NCBI RefSeq assembly: GCF_030704685.1
Contig: NZ_JAUZDX010000004.1
Coordinates: 186,001-250,000, forward strand
Source: Acidovorax sp. A1169
GTDB lineage: Bacteria; Pseudomonadota; Gammaproteobacteria; Burkholderiales; Burkholderiaceae_C
Direction of reading: 5' to 3'
DNA length: 64,000 nt
The notes under the pieces were generated by a model. That model saw only the letters and a list, made by a program, of their open reading frames with translations, did not search any database and was not told the origin of the DNA. Shown piece after piece: positions 36,493 to 45,802 of this stretch (positions are counted from its first letter, which is position 1; every line of letters starts with the position of its first letter). The position numbers were made by a program, and so were the translations under genes.

Positions 36493-37485
36493 TCAGTCCA
36501 CCTTGATGTTGGCGGCCTTGATCACCTGGGCCCATTTCTCGACCTCGGCCTTCTGGAAGGCGGCGATCTGCCCCACGTTCAGGTCGGCCGGCTCCATGCC
36601 GAAGCCTGCCAGGCGCTTTTGCATGTCCGGCTGCCCGAGGATCTTGCGGATCTCGTCGTGCAGGCGGCCCACCACCGGCGCGGGCGTGCCGGCGGGCACG
36701 AAGATGGCCTGCCAGGACTGGACCTGGAAGTCCTCAAGGCCCTTGATGCCGGACTCCGCCACCGTGGGCACGTCGGGCATGGACGCCAGGCGCTTGGGCG
36801 AGGTCACGGCAATCGCACGCAGCTTGCCGCTTTGCACGTGGGGAGCCGCCACCACGGTGGTGTCGAACATCATGTCGACCTGGCCGCCAATGACGTCCTG
36901 GATCGCCGGGCCGCTGCCCTTGTAGGGGATGTGCGTGAATTTCACGCCCGACCTGAAGCCCAGCAGTTCCACAGCCAGGTGCTGCGAGCTGCCCGTGCCG
37001 GCCGAGGCGGAGGACAGGCCGCCCTCCTTGGCCTTTGCGGCGGCCAGCACATCCTTGAGCGTCTTGTAGGGGCTGTTGGCCGCCACCACCAGCACCACCG
37101 GGTTGGTGCCGATCAAGGTCACAGGGCTGAAGGACTTGATGGCGTCGTAACCCAGCTTGGGATACAGGCTGGCATTGATAGCGTGCGAACTCACGGTGCC
37201 GCCCAGCAAGGTGTAGCCGTCGGGCGCCGCGCGCGCCACCACCTCCGAGCCCACGCTGCCCGCAGCGCCGGCCTTGTTCTCGACCACCACGGTGGTGCCC
37301 AGGGCCGTGCCCAGTTGCTGGCCGATCATGCGGCCCAGCGTGTCGGTGGTGCCGCCTGCGGCAAAGGGCACCACGTAACTGATGGTCTTGCCCGTGGGCC
37401 AGGTGCCCTGGGCAGCGGCGGGCAGGCCGGCGAGGCCGCAGGCTGCGGCCAGGGCTGCCGTGTGGATGAGGGTTCTGCGTTGCAT
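36493..37485 (-). CDS. Bug-family substrate-binding protein
   Basis: 330-aa periplasmic binding protein. Signal peptide MQRRTLIHTAALAAACGLAGLPAAAQ, then WPTGKTISYVVPFAAGGTTD, second lobe PYKGSGPAIQDVIGGQVDMMFDT, DVPTVAESG. It follows the lactonase gene on the same strand by about 41 bp, so both are likely co-expressed and linked to sugar-acid uptake. No membrane permease partner is present. Ligand unknown. Confidence 0.92.
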   Translation of the reverse strand: MQRRTLIHTAALAAACGLAGLPAAAQGTWPTGKTISYVVPFAAGGTTDTLGRMIGQQLGTALGTTVVVENKAGAAGSVGSEVVARAAPDGYTLLGGTVSSHAINASLYPKLGYDAIKSFSPVTLIGTNPVVLVVAANSPYKTLKDVLAAAKAKEGGLSSASAGTGSSQHLAVELLGFRSGVKFTHIPYKGSGPAIQDVIGGQVDMMFDTTVVAAPHVQSGKLRAIAVTSPKRLASMPDVPTVAESGIKGLEDFQVQSWQAIFVPAGTPAPVVGRLHDEIRKILGQPDMQKRLAGFGMEPADLNVGQIAAFQKAEVEKWAQVIKAANIKVD

Positions 37486-37526
37486 GGCGGTTGTCTCCTG
37501 ATGGTGAAGCGGATGAAAAGCGGTTT

Positions 37527-38624
37527 TCAGGGGAAGTCGACGATCTCGACCCAGTTGGGGTTCTTGCCGGCGGGCACGCGGGTGGGCGCGCCCGGGATGC
37601 CCGTGGCCGCATCGATGGGGTGCAGCGAGAGGCTGTGCGACTCCTGCCCTGCGGCAATCAGGAAGCGGCCCGAGGAATCCACCGCAAAGCCGCGCGGCGA
37701 TTTTTCGGTGGGCACCTGACCCAGCGGCTGCAACTGGCCCGTGGAGGCGTCGACGCGAAAGCTGCTGATCGTGCTCGACGTGCGCTCGGATGCGTACAGC
37801 GTGCGGCCGTCGGGCGACAGGTGCAGGTCGGCCGCCCAGGGCTTGCCGGCAAAGCCGGCGGGCAGCGCCGTGGTGCGCTGCACGGACCGCAGGGTTCCGC
37901 GCGCGGCGTCGTAGGCCATCACGTGCACGGCGGCATCGAGCTCGTTGAGCACATACATGTGGCGCTGCGCACGGTCCCAGACGAAGTGGCGCGGGCCCGA
38001 TTTCTCGGGCACAACGGTGGTCAGCGCCGGCTCGTGGGCCGTGAGCCGCCCGGTCTCGGCATCGAAGCGCCAGGCCGAAAGGTTGTCGCCCCCCAGGCTG
38101 GTGGCGAACACATGGCGGTTGGCCGCGTCGGCATGGATGGCGTGCGCATGGGGTGCCGTGGGGATGAGCTGCTGCACGGCGCCCACGGCGCCGTCCTTGC
38201 CGATGGAGTTGACCGTGATCTTGTGGCCCGGGTACGAGGCGGCGAACAGCCACCGGCCCGTGGCATCGGTGTCGATATTGGCCATACTGTCGGCCAGCGG
38301 CGCCTCGCCCAGCTTGCGCAGCTTTCCGCTGGCGGGGTCGATGGCCAGGCTGACCACCCGGAACGGCTGGGAGCGCAGCGCCACATAGAGCACGCGCTTG
38401 TCCGGGCTGACCGCCAGGGGCATGGCCATGCCGGCCAGGGGCACCGTCTCCACGGGCTTGAGCGTGCCGGCACTGCGGTCGAGCTCCAGCACGGACAGAT
38501 CCTGGCTGTCGGCATTGGACACATACACCCAGGTAGCGGCCGTTGCCGCAGAGCACGCACCCAGCCACAGGGCGCTGGCAGCCAGGGGCAGCGCCAGGCC
38601 GCGCCAATGAATTACACGGGTCAT
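37527..38624 (-). CDS. Exported lactonase, beta-propeller family (YbhE-like)
   Basis: 365 aa. Signal peptide/lipobox-like start (WLGACSAATAATWVYVSNADSQ). Seven-bladed propeller of the lactonase_10 family with repeated DxxSGxL blades and the GPRHFVWDRAQRHMYVLNELD and NPNWVEI motifs. The family includes 6-phosphogluconolactonase-type enzymes; the location beside KdgD suggests action on a sugar-acid lactone in the periplasm. Good ribosome site AAGGAAA before ATG 38624. Confidence 0.88.
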   Translation of the reverse strand: MTRVIHWRGLALPLAASALWLGACSAATAATWVYVSNADSQDLSVLELDRSAGTLKPVETVPLAGMAMPLAVSPDKRVLYVALRSQPFRVVSLAIDPASGKLRKLGEAPLADSMANIDTDATGRWLFAASYPGHKITVNSIGKDGAVGAVQQLIPTAPHAHAIHADAANRHVFATSLGGDNLSAWRFDAETGRLTAHEPALTTVVPEKSGPRHFVWDRAQRHMYVLNELDAAVHVMAYDAARGTLRSVQRTTALPAGFAGKPWAADLHLSPDGRTLYASERTSSTISSFRVDASTGQLQPLGQVPTEKSPRGFAVDSSGRFLIAAGQESHSLSLHPIDAATGIPGAPTRVPAGKNPNWVEIVDFP

Positions 38625-38727
38625 CAGTATTTCCTTTCAAACGGGGTCCGCACAGACAGGGACACGGGCATGCGGGCGACACGACGCAGCAGGGTCCCGC
38701 TCTCCATGAAAAAGGACTGCGCGTCAT

Positions 38728-38744
38728 ATGTTGTCATACAACAT
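38728..38744. promoter_or_regulatory. GntR/FCD-type operator in the sugar-acid divergent region
   Basis: ATGTTGTCATACAACAT is a perfect 17-bp palindrome around CAT. Its core TTGTCATACAA matches the TNGTNNNACNA pattern bound by FadR/FCD-type GntR regulators. It lies about 100 bp before the lactonase start and about 310 bp before the Bug/kdgD start. The regulator gene is not in this window. Confidence 0.55.
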
Positions 38745-38994
38745 GGCGGATTGTGGAGCCGCACAGCGCATCTGACCAAAGGGATTACCCGAACCCGATT
38801 GCATGCTCCCGGGGCTTGCAGTGCATGCAGCGACGAAACCGCCACCGACCAGTCATTCCTATAGGAGAATGCGGCACCATCCACACCCCTCCGACAACAG
38901 GCACCGCGCGATCGGCTCCGCTGCCGCGGGGCATCCGGCACCCCAGGCAGTCAGCCCACCGGCACTTTAATGCGCTCTTTTTTTGTAAGGGCAA

Positions 38995-39023
38995 TTGTTT
39001 TTCTGCGCGCTTAGTTGTACGAT
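38995..39023 (+). promoter_or_regulatory. Predicted promoter of the Bug-kdgD operon
   Basis: TTGTTT (38995-39000), a 17-bp spacer and TACGAT (39018-39023), about 35 bp before the ATG of the Bug gene. The rest of the 433-bp intergenic region holds the GntR-type palindrome and no gene. Confidence 0.5.
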
Positions 39024-39057
39024 GACTAGCAACAACAGTGAAACCAGGAGACAACAC

Positions 39058-40035
39058 ATGACACTCACCCGCCGCGACGCCATCCTGGCGTGCACCGCCG
39101 CCCTTGCCGCCACCACCGCCACGGCCCAGACCGCCGCCGAGTGGCAACCCACCAAAACCATCAAGCTGATCGTGCCCTACCCTCCCGGCGGCAGCTCGGA
39201 CATCATTGCCCGCTCCATCAGCCAGCCCCTGTCGGAGTTGCTCAAGCAGACCGTGATCGTGGAGAACAAGCCTGGCGCCAACGGCAACCTGGGCGCGGAC
39301 TTCGTGGCCAAGGCCGAGCCGGACGGCTACACCATGCTGCTGTGCGACGTGGGTGCCCTGGCCATCAGCCCCTCGGTCTATACCAAGCTGGCGTTCGACC
39401 CCTCCAAGGACCTGCGTGGCGTGACCATGCTGGCTTACTCGCCCCACCTGCTGGTGGTGCACCCCTCGGTCAAGGCCAACAACCTCAAGGAACTGATCGC
39501 ACTGTCCAAGACAGCGGACCTGAACTTCGCCGTCACCGCCACCGGCAGCGCACCGCACCTGGCCGGTGTGGCGCTGGAGCGTGCCAGCGGCGCGCGCTGG
39601 CAGTACATCCCCTACAAGGGCGGGGTCACGGCCATCCAGGACACGGTGGCCGGCCAGACCCAGGTGCTGATGAACGGCATGCTGGCCACCCTGCCCCAGG
39701 TGCAGAACGGCAAGCTCAAGGTGCTGGGCGTGTCCAAGTCCACGCGCATGCCGCTGATCGGCGACGTGCCCACCATCGCCGAGCAAGGCGTGCCCGGCTA
39801 CGAGTCCGGCACCTGGCAAGGCATTCTGCTGCCCCGCGGTACGCCCGAAGCCGTGGTGCAGCGGCTGAACAAGGCGTTGATCACCGCCATCCGCTCGCCC
39901 GACATCCGCTCGCGCCTGGCCGGCCAGGGCGCCGAGGTGGTGACCATGACCCCCACCGAACAGGACCAGTTCTTCGCCAAGGAGCGCGCACGCTGGGCCA
40001 GCGTGGTCACGGCCGCCAAGATCAAGCTCGACTGA
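39058..40035 (+). CDS. Bug-family substrate-binding protein
   Basis: 325-aa periplasmic binding protein. Signal peptide [23 protein letters not shown]; then [20 protein letters not shown], the ligand-loop motif, and [23 protein letters not shown] good AGGAG ribosome site precedes ATG 39058. It is followed 37 bp later by kdgD, so its ligand is plausibly glucarate, galactarate or a related sugar acid. No TctA/TctB in sight. Confidence 0.92.
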   Translation: MTLTRRDAILACTAALAATTATAQTAAEWQPTKTIKLIVPYPPGGSSDIIARSISQPLSELLKQTVIVENKPGANGNLGADFVAKAEPDGYTMLLCDVGALAISPSVYTKLAFDPSKDLRGVTMLAYSPHLLVVHPSVKANNLKELIALSKTADLNFAVTATGSAPHLAGVALERASGARWQYIPYKGGVTAIQDTVAGQTQVLMNGMLATLPQVQNGKLKVLGVSKSTRMPLIGDVPTIAEQGVPGYESGTWQGILLPRGTPEAVVQRLNKALITAIRSPDIRSRLAGQGAEVVTMTPTEQDQFFAKERARWASVVTAAKIKLD

Positions 40036-40072
40036 GCTTGCCCCGTTTTTTCATACCAGCCCCGCCACCACC

Positions 40073-40984
40073 ATGAACCCGCAAGAACTCAAATCCATCA
40101 TGGGCTCCGGCCTGCTCTCGTTCCCCGTCACGGACTTCGATGCCCAGGGCGACTTCAACCCCAAGGGCTATGCCGCGCGCCTGGAATGGCTGGCCCCCTA
40201 TGGCGCCACCGCCCTGTTCGCCGCCGGCGGCACGGGTGAGTATTTCTCGCTCTCGGGCGCCGAGTACGGCCAGGTCGTCAAGACCGCCGTGGACACCTGC
40301 CGCGGCAAGGTGCCCATCATTGCCGGTGCCGGCGGCCCCACCCGCACCGCTATCGCCCATGCCCAGGAGGCCGAGCGCCTGGGTGCCCACGGCATCCTGC
40401 TGTTGCCCCACTACCTGACCGAAGCCGGCCAGGAGGGTTTGATCGAGCATGTGGCTGCGGTCTGCAACAGCGTGAAGTTCGGCGTCATCGTCTACAACCG
40501 CGACCGCACCAAGCTCACGGCCAACTCGCTGGCCATCCTGGCCGAGCGCTGCCCGAACCTGATCGGCTTCAAGGACGGCGTGGGCAACATCGAGACCATG
40601 TCCTCGATCTTCATGAAGATGGGTGACCGTTTTTCCTACCTGGGCGGCCTGCCCACGGCCGAGGTGTATGCGGCGGCGTACAAGGCGCTGGGCACGCCGG
40701 TTTACTCCTCGGCGGTGTTCAACTTCATCCCCAAGACGGCGATGGATTTCTACAAGGCCGTGGCGTCCGACGACATGGCCACGCAGCACCGGCTGCTCAA
40801 GGAGTTCTTCATGCCTTACCTGGACATCCGCAACAAGGTGGAAGGCTATGGCGTGAGCATCATCAAGGCCGGCGCCAAGCTGGTGGGCCACGACGCAGGA
40901 CCTGTGCGCGCGCCGCTGACGGACCTGAAGTCTGCCGAGATGGAGCAGCTGAAAGCGCTGATCGACAAGCTCGGCCCGCAGTAA
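40073..40984 (+). CDS. kdgD: 5-dehydro-4-deoxyglucarate dehydratase
   Basis: 303-aa DapA/NAL-superfamily TIM barrel that converts 5-keto-4-deoxyglucarate to 2,5-dioxovalerate (alpha-ketoglutarate semialdehyde) with loss of CO2 and water. Recognised by [33 protein letters not shown], catalytic Tyr in VIVYNRDR and Schiff-base Lys in IGFKDGVGN. Cytoplasmic. Upstream Bug gene and the lactonase support a glucarate/galactarate pathway. Confidence 0.95.
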   Translation: MNPQELKSIMGSGLLSFPVTDFDAQGDFNPKGYAARLEWLAPYGATALFAAGGTGEYFSLSGAEYGQVVKTAVDTCRGKVPIIAGAGGPTRTAIAHAQEAERLGAHGILLLPHYLTEAGQEGLIEHVAAVCNSVKFGVIVYNRDRTKLTANSLAILAERCPNLIGFKDGVGNIETMSSIFMKMGDRFSYLGGLPTAEVYAAAYKALGTPVYSSAVFNFIPKTAMDFYKAVASDDMATQHRLLKEFFMPYLDIRNKVEGYGVSIIKAGAKLVGHDAGPVRAPLTDLKSAEMEQLKALIDKLGPQ

Positions 40985-40991
40985 GCGCCTG

Positions 40992-41019
40992 AAAGGGCCT
41001 GGATCACCAGGCCCTTTTT
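40992..41019 (+). terminator. Intrinsic terminator after kdgD
   Basis: AAAGGGCCTGG (40992-41002), ATCA loop, CCAGGCCC (41007-41014) and a T-run. Ends the Bug-kdgD transcript. Confidence 0.9.
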
Positions 41020-41117
41020 CATTTCACGATCTCCATTCGCCTGGCCGTGCACGGGCGCGTGGATTTTTCCTGCGGCACGTACCTACATCCTCAAACACAA
41101 CAATGGAGACAGACAAG

Positions 41118-41579
41118 ATGTTCAAGAAAATCGTCCTCACAGCCGCTGCTGCCGTGGCAATCGCAGCCCTTACCGGCTGCGCAAGCAACTCGCCTGCAGC
41201 CTCGTCCGCCGCGTCCGAGCAATCGGTGGCGGCTGCGGCCGAGCGCCTGCGCGTGGCCATGGTCGACCCCACGCAGGCCGCACTGGCCCAGTTGGTGGCG
41301 GATGACCTGAGCTACGGCCACTCGGGCGGCCGCGTGGACACCAAGGACAGCTTCATCGGCGACCTGCTCGCCGGCAAGTCCGACTTCGTGACCATCGCCA
41401 TCAGCGACCAGACCATCAAGGTCGTGGGCAACACCGCCATCGTGCGCCACACCCTCACGGCCGACACCAACGACTCGGGCAAGCCCGGCAAGGTGCTGAT
41501 CAAGATCCTGGGCGTGTGGCAGCAGCAGGGCGGCAGCTGGAAGCTGCTGGCCCGCCAGGCAGTGCGTGTAGCGGCATAA
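41118..41579 (+). CDS. NTF2-like (DUF4440-type) lipoprotein
   Basis: 153-aa lipoprotein: MFKKIVLTAAAAVAIAALTGC lipobox, Ala/Ser linker, then an NTF2-like domain (VADDLSYGHSGGRVDTKDSFI, GNTAIVRHTLTADT, WQQQGGSWKLLARQAVRVA). Members often bind small molecules; the role is unknown. Start chosen at 41118, where GGAGA lies eight bases before; 41103 is also in frame. It stands alone between a terminator and the dehydrogenase gene, 93 bp upstream. Confidence 0.8.
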   Translation: MFKKIVLTAAAAVAIAALTGCASNSPAASSAASEQSVAAAAERLRVAMVDPTQAALAQLVADDLSYGHSGGRVDTKDSFIGDLLAGKSDFVTIAISDQTIKVVGNTAIVRHTLTADTNDSGKPGKVLIKILGVWQQQGGSWKLLARQAVRVAA

Positions 41580-41672
41580 GATCGCCACCATGGGGCTGCA
41601 GCACCAACACTGCGGCCCGCCCTCTACAACGGCCGGCCCGGCTTCCCGGGACTGGCCCATTTTCTTTTCTTC

Positions 41673-42629
41673 ATGACCCAGCCCAAGCCCCGCCTCCTGC
41701 AAATCGCCCGCCTGCCCCTGCCCGCGCTGGATACCGAGCTGGCCGCCCGCTACGACGTGGTGTGCCTGTCCGACCAGGCCGACCCGGTGGCCTTTCTGGC
41801 AGAGCACGGCGCCAGCTTCACCGGGGTGGTCACGTCCGCATCCATTGGCCTCAAGGGCGAAGTGATTGCGGCCCTGCCCCGCCTGCAGGTGATCAGCAGC
41901 TTCGGCGTGGGCTTCGATGCGCTGGACATCGCCGCTGCGCGGGCGCGCGGCATTCCGGTCGGCTATACACCCGACGTGCTCAACGACTGCGTGGCCGACA
42001 TGGCGTTTGCGCTGATGCTCGACGTGTCGCGCGGCGTGGCCGCGAGCGACCGCTTCGTGCGCCGCGGCGAATGGCCCAAGGCCCGCTACGCGCCGCTCAC
42101 GCGCGTGTCGGGCAAGCGCCTGGGCATCGTCGGCATGGGCCGCATCGGCCTGGCCGTGGCCGAGCGCGCCACGGGCTTTCGCATGGAGGTCGGCTACTAC
42201 AACCGCCGCCCGGTCGAAGGTTGCGCGCTGCCCCGCCTCGAATCGCTGCTGGCGCTGGCGCAGTGGACCGACTACCTGGTGCTCACCGTGGCCGGCGGCG
42301 CCTCCACGCGCCACATGGTCAACCGCGAAGTGCTGGACGCTCTGGGCCCCAAGGGCTACCTGGTCAACGTGGCGCGCGGCAGCGTGGTGGACGAGGCCGC
42401 GCTGGTGGAGGCCCTGCAGCAGAACCGCATCGCCGGTGCCGGGCTCGACGTGTTCGAGAACGAACCCCAGGTGCCTGCGGCGCTGATGGCGCTGGACAAC
42501 GTGGTGCTCACCCCGCACACCGCCAGCGCCACGCACGAAACCCGCCGCGCCATGGCCGACCTGGTGCTGGAGAACCTGGAATCCTTCTACGCCACGGGCG
42601 CGGTGCGCGTGCCCGTTCCGGTCGCCTGA
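41673..42629 (+). CDS. D-2-hydroxyacid dehydrogenase (glyoxylate/hydroxypyruvate reductase-like)
   Basis: 318-aa NAD(P)-dependent dehydrogenase. Rossmann motif GIVGMGRIGLAVAERA; catalytic Arg in NVARGSVVDE, Glu in FENEPQVP and His in TPHTASAT. Closest in pattern to glyoxylate/hydroxypyruvate reductases of the D-isomer family. Cytoplasmic; reduces an alpha-keto acid. No operon partner. Confidence 0.93.
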   Translation: MTQPKPRLLQIARLPLPALDTELAARYDVVCLSDQADPVAFLAEHGASFTGVVTSASIGLKGEVIAALPRLQVISSFGVGFDALDIAAARARGIPVGYTPDVLNDCVADMAFALMLDVSRGVAASDRFVRRGEWPKARYAPLTRVSGKRLGIVGMGRIGLAVAERATGFRMEVGYYNRRPVEGCALPRLESLLALAQWTDYLVLTVAGGASTRHMVNREVLDALGPKGYLVNVARGSVVDEAALVEALQQNRIAGAGLDVFENEPQVPAALMALDNVVLTPHTASATHETRRAMADLVLENLESFYATGAVRVPVPVA

Positions 42630-42633
42630 TGTG

Positions 42634-42667
42634 AAAAGGCCCCCGCCGGCATGCACCGGCGAGGGCC
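42634..42667 (-). terminator. Terminator of the M20 peptidase gene
   Basis: On the minus strand GGCCCTCGCCGG and CCGGCGGGGGCC pair around a 6-base loop, followed by TTTT. It also lies just after the dehydrogenase stop on the plus strand, but that side lacks a T-run. Confidence 0.7.
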
Positions 42668-42701
42668 CATAAAACACGCGCGTCCAGGGCGCGTGGGTGC
42701 G

Positions 42702-43991
42702 TTACTTCAATACGCCCTTGGAAATGTCCATGATCATGCGCGTGGCCAGGTACAAGCGCGGCACGATGGTGTTGACCTGCACGTACTCGGCATCGTTGGA
42801 GTGGGCACCATAGCCCGACAGGCCCATGCCCTCCACCACGGCGCCCTTGTTCTTCAAGGCCGCAAAGGCCGCATCGGTACCGCCGCCCGTGGCCTTCTCG
42901 ACCACGCTGAGCGGCAGGCCCAGTTCCTGGTAGATGACCTTGCCGTAGCCGGCCACGCGGCGCGATGCCTCGCTGGCTTCGAGCGGCGGGCGCCGCACTT
43001 CGAACTTCACTTCCACCTTGGAGGCGGGGATGAGCTTGGTCTTGATCTTCTCCTGCAGCGACTTTTCCAGCCCGTCGAAATCCGCCACCTTGAGCGCGCG
43101 CGCATCGGCCTGGGCCGTGGCTTCGGCGGGGATCACGTTGCGGTTTGTGCCGGCCTTGGAGACGGTCCAGTTGAGCTTGAGGCCCTCGTCGCTCTTGGAC
43201 AGGTCCTTCATCTGCAGCAACTGGTGCGACAGCTCGTACAGCGCGTTCACTCCGTCCTCGGGCTTGGCGCCGGCGTGCGATGCCTTGCCCTGCACCGTGA
43301 TGTAGGCCGCACCGATGCCGCTGGTAGCCAGCCGCAGGGTGCCGTCGGTGCCGCCGCCTTCGAACGAGAACACCACGTCCTGGTCCGCGGCCACGCGGGT
43401 GATGGTGCTGCGCCAGCCGGGCGAGCTGATTTCTTCGTCACCGTTGATCAGCACCGTGAGCGTGCCGTAGTCCTTGAAATTGAGCTTCTGCAGCAATGCC
43501 ACGGTGTGGATGATCAGGGCCACGCCCTGCTTGTCGTCAGAGATACCCAGGCCATAGGCCTTGTCGCCCTCGATGCGAAAGGGCTGGTCCTTGAGCATGC
43601 CTTTCAGGTACACCGTGTCCATGTGCGCGATCAGCATGATCTTCTTGCTGCCCGTGCCCTTGAACACGGCCTGCACGGCGGGGCCTACCTTCTCGGGCGT
43701 GTCGTCCAGGCGGTAGACGTCGTTCGTCTGCAGCACCTCGACCGTGCCGCCCAGTTGCTTGAGCGGGGCAGCGATGCGGTTGGCGATCTGGTTCAGGCCC
43801 TCGATGTCCTTGCTGCCCGATTCGATGTGCACCAGGTCACGCAGGGTGTCGAGCAGGGGTTGCTGCTCCTTCTGTGCCAGGGCATGGACTTCAGCCACGG
43901 GCGCGGCATGGGCCAGGGCGGCAGCGAAGGCCAGCGAGAGCGAGGCGACCAGGGGGCGGATCAGGGAGGGGGCAACGGTCGGGTAGGTCAT
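42702..43991 (-). CDS. M20 family metallopeptidase, exported (glutamate carboxypeptidase-like)
   Basis: 429 aa. Signal peptide ending ALAHAAPVA. M20 zinc-dependent exopeptidase core: LIAHMDTVY (His, Asp), GISDDKQG, NGDEEISSPG (Glu pair), dimerisation domain with GKASHAGAKPEDG and the last ligand near GLSGYGAHSND. Resembles carboxypeptidase G2-like enzymes that remove C-terminal glutamate. Periplasmic. Substrate unknown. Convergent with the dehydrogenase gene. Confidence 0.93.
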   Translation of the reverse strand: MTYPTVAPSLIRPLVASLSLAFAAALAHAAPVAEVHALAQKEQQPLLDTLRDLVHIESGSKDIEGLNQIANRIAAPLKQLGGTVEVLQTNDVYRLDDTPEKVGPAVQAVFKGTGSKKIMLIAHMDTVYLKGMLKDQPFRIEGDKAYGLGISDDKQGVALIIHTVALLQKLNFKDYGTLTVLINGDEEISSPGWRSTITRVAADQDVVFSFEGGGTDGTLRLATSGIGAAYITVQGKASHAGAKPEDGVNALYELSHQLLQMKDLSKSDEGLKLNWTVSKAGTNRNVIPAEATAQADARALKVADFDGLEKSLQEKIKTKLIPASKVEVKFEVRRPPLEASEASRRVAGYGKVIYQELGLPLSVVEKATGGGTDAAFAALKNKGAVVEGMGLSGYGAHSNDAEYVQVNTIVPRLYLATRMIMDISKGVLK

Positions 43992-44110
43992 GGCGTGGAT
44001 TTGCAGCGAGCAACAGGGTGTTGGGAAACGCGATTATGGAGCTCTGAAACAGAAATTTCACGCGCCCGTCATTTTTGCGACAGTCATGCCAAAACGGCGA
44101 TGCCGGCAGC

Positions 44111-45055
44111 TCAAGGCGCCTTCTTTTGCTCCGCCAGCTTCACCAGCACCTGCAGCGCGCGGTTCAGCGGCGTGGGCACGCCCAGCGCCGCGCCACGGCG
44201 CACCACATAGCCGTTGAGGTGGTCGATCTCGCTGGGCTTGCCGCGCGCCAGGTCCTGCGCGGTGGACGAATACTGGCCCGGCATAGTGGCCGCAATGCCG
44301 CGCACGGCCGCGTCGATGTCGCCGGGAATGGTGACCCCATCGGCCTGCGCCACGGCCAGGCACTCGGCCACGGTGTCGGCGATCACATCCGTCACGCCCG
44401 GCACCTGCACCAGCGGGCCATAGGGCTGCTGCGCCAGGGCCGACAGCGCGTTGTAGGCGCAGTTGAGCACCAGCTTGGCCCACAGCGCGCCGCGCACATT
44501 GTCCGAGATCTGCGTGGGAATACCGGCGGCGGCAAACTGTGCGGCAACCGCCTCGCTGCGCGGCGACGGCGCGATCACCAGCTCGCCCCGGCCATGGTGC
44601 TGCACATGACCAGGCCCGGCCATGGCAGTGGCCACATAGACCACGGCAGCCGCCACGGGCGTGCTGGCGTCCAGCACGGCGCGCACGCGCTCGTCGTTGT
44701 CCGCCCCGTTCTGCAGCGTGAGCACCAGCGCCCCCGGCGCCAGATGCGGGCGTATCGCGCGCGCCGCGTCCTCCGAATCCGAGGACTTGACGCAGAACAG
44801 CACCACGTCGGCCCCCTGCACCGCGCTGGCTTCGGTGCTGGCTGCGAGAGGCACCTGCACGTCGAGCACCGCCGTCTGCAGGCGCAACCCCTGCTGCTGC
44901 ACTGCCTGCACATGGGCCAGGCGGCCGATGAGCGTGACAGGGTGGCCCGCCCGCGCCAGCAGTGCACCGTAGTAGCAGCCCACGGCACCGGCCCCCATGA
45001 CGGCAATGCGCAGCAAGGAAGTCGGAGGGGTATCAGGCGAAGCGGTCGTGGTCAT
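44111..45055 (-). CDS. panE: 2-dehydropantoate 2-reductase family protein
   Basis: 314 aa of the ApbA/PanE family, which reduces ketopantoate to pantoate with NADPH in coenzyme A synthesis. Nucleotide-binding GAGAVGCYYGALLARAGHPVTL, LQNGADNDERVRAVL, catalytic Lys in LWAKLVLNCAYNALSAL and the KPSEIDHLNGYVVRRGAALGV terminal motif. Divergent from the marR operon. Paralogues exist in Burkholderiales, so it may not be the main PanE. Confidence 0.88.
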   Translation of the reverse strand: MTTTASPDTPPTSLLRIAVMGAGAVGCYYGALLARAGHPVTLIGRLAHVQAVQQQGLRLQTAVLDVQVPLAASTEASAVQGADVVLFCVKSSDSEDAARAIRPHLAPGALVLTLQNGADNDERVRAVLDASTPVAAAVVYVATAMAGPGHVQHHGRGELVIAPSPRSEAVAAQFAAAGIPTQISDNVRGALWAKLVLNCAYNALSALAQQPYGPLVQVPGVTDVIADTVAECLAVAQADGVTIPGDIDAAVRGIAATMPGQYSSTAQDLARGKPSEIDHLNGYVVRRGAALGVPTPLNRALQVLVKLAEQKKAP

Positions 45056-45159
45056 GAAGGGTTCCAGGAAGAAAAGGGATGGCCGGCAGGCGCCAGGCAG
45101 TGTCTTCGGGCCGCCGGCTGCCCGCCCGCCCGGCCCCGAAATAACCCCTGGTAATAACT

Positions 45160-45211
45160 CAGGAATTAATTCATTGCTGAGACAATGATTGTCTAGTCAA
45201 TTAAATTCCTG
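45160..45211. promoter_or_regulatory. Nested palindromic operator upstream of marR
   Basis: Inside the gap between panE and marR, AGACAATGATTGTCT (45180-45194) is a near-perfect 15-bp palindrome, extended to ATTG...CAAT (45173-45201). An outer pair, CAGGAATTAATT (45160-45171) and AATTAAATTCCTG (45199-45211), encloses it. This is the expected place for MarR autorepression and control of the efflux operon. Confidence 0.65.
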
Positions 45212-45214
45212 CCT

Positions 45215-45760
45215 ATGACATCGACACCACCCCCTTCCTCGTCCGACGTGTCCTTTTATGGCAACGGCCACAGCCCTGCCGAGGAAAGCGTGGGCTACCT
45301 GATGCGCAAGGTGATGTCGTCCATCCGCACGCAGGCAGACGCGAAGCTGTCCACCCACGACCTGACCTTCGCGCAATGGCTGCCGCTTTTCAAAATCTCC
45401 AAGTTCCAGGCCTTGACGGGCCAGGCCGCTGCCACGGTGGCCGTGATGGCCCGGGAACTGGAGACGGATGCGGCGTCCATGACGCGCACGCTGGACCGCC
45501 TGGAAGCCAAGGGCCTGGTGCTGCGCGAACGCTCGACCACCGACCGGCGCGTGGTGCACGTGGTGCTCACGCCCGAAGGCGAGGCCGTCGCCGCCAAGGT
45601 GCCCCCCGTGCTCGCCGAAGTGCTCAACAACCACCTGCGCGGTTTCACCCGCGATGAATGGCAGTTGCTGCTCAGCATGCTGCGCCGCATGCTGGCCAAC
45701 GGCGACGCCGTGCGCCAGGAACAACAACAACAACAACAACAACAGCCACCGGCCGCCTGA
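45215..45760 (+). CDS. MarR family transcriptional regulator of efflux operon
   Basis: 181 aa. Winged-helix DNA-binding core: AQWLPLFKISKFQALTGQAAATVAVMARELETDAASMTRTLDRLEAKGLVLRERSTTDRRVVHVVLTPEGEAV. The C-terminus ends in Glu followed by eight Gln, encoded by a CAA trinucleotide repeat. It precedes the outer-membrane, adaptor and MFS genes by 42 bp, as in emrRAB-type operons, and would release repression on binding an aromatic compound. Confidence 0.94.
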   Translation: MTSTPPPSSSDVSFYGNGHSPAEESVGYLMRKVMSSIRTQADAKLSTHDLTFAQWLPLFKISKFQALTGQAAATVAVMARELETDAASMTRTLDRLEAKGLVLRERSTTDRRVVHVVLTPEGEAVAAKVPPVLAEVLNNHLRGFTRDEWQLLLSMLRRMLANGDAVRQEQQQQQQQQPPAA

Positions 45761-45802
45761 CCCGGCCGCCCTGCCCCCGTATCCCCCCAAGAGATAGCAG
45801 AC

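Noticed and set aside
45719..45745. Phase-variable repeat
   Set aside because: The unit is a trinucleotide at the 3' end of the gene, so length change would not shift the frame.
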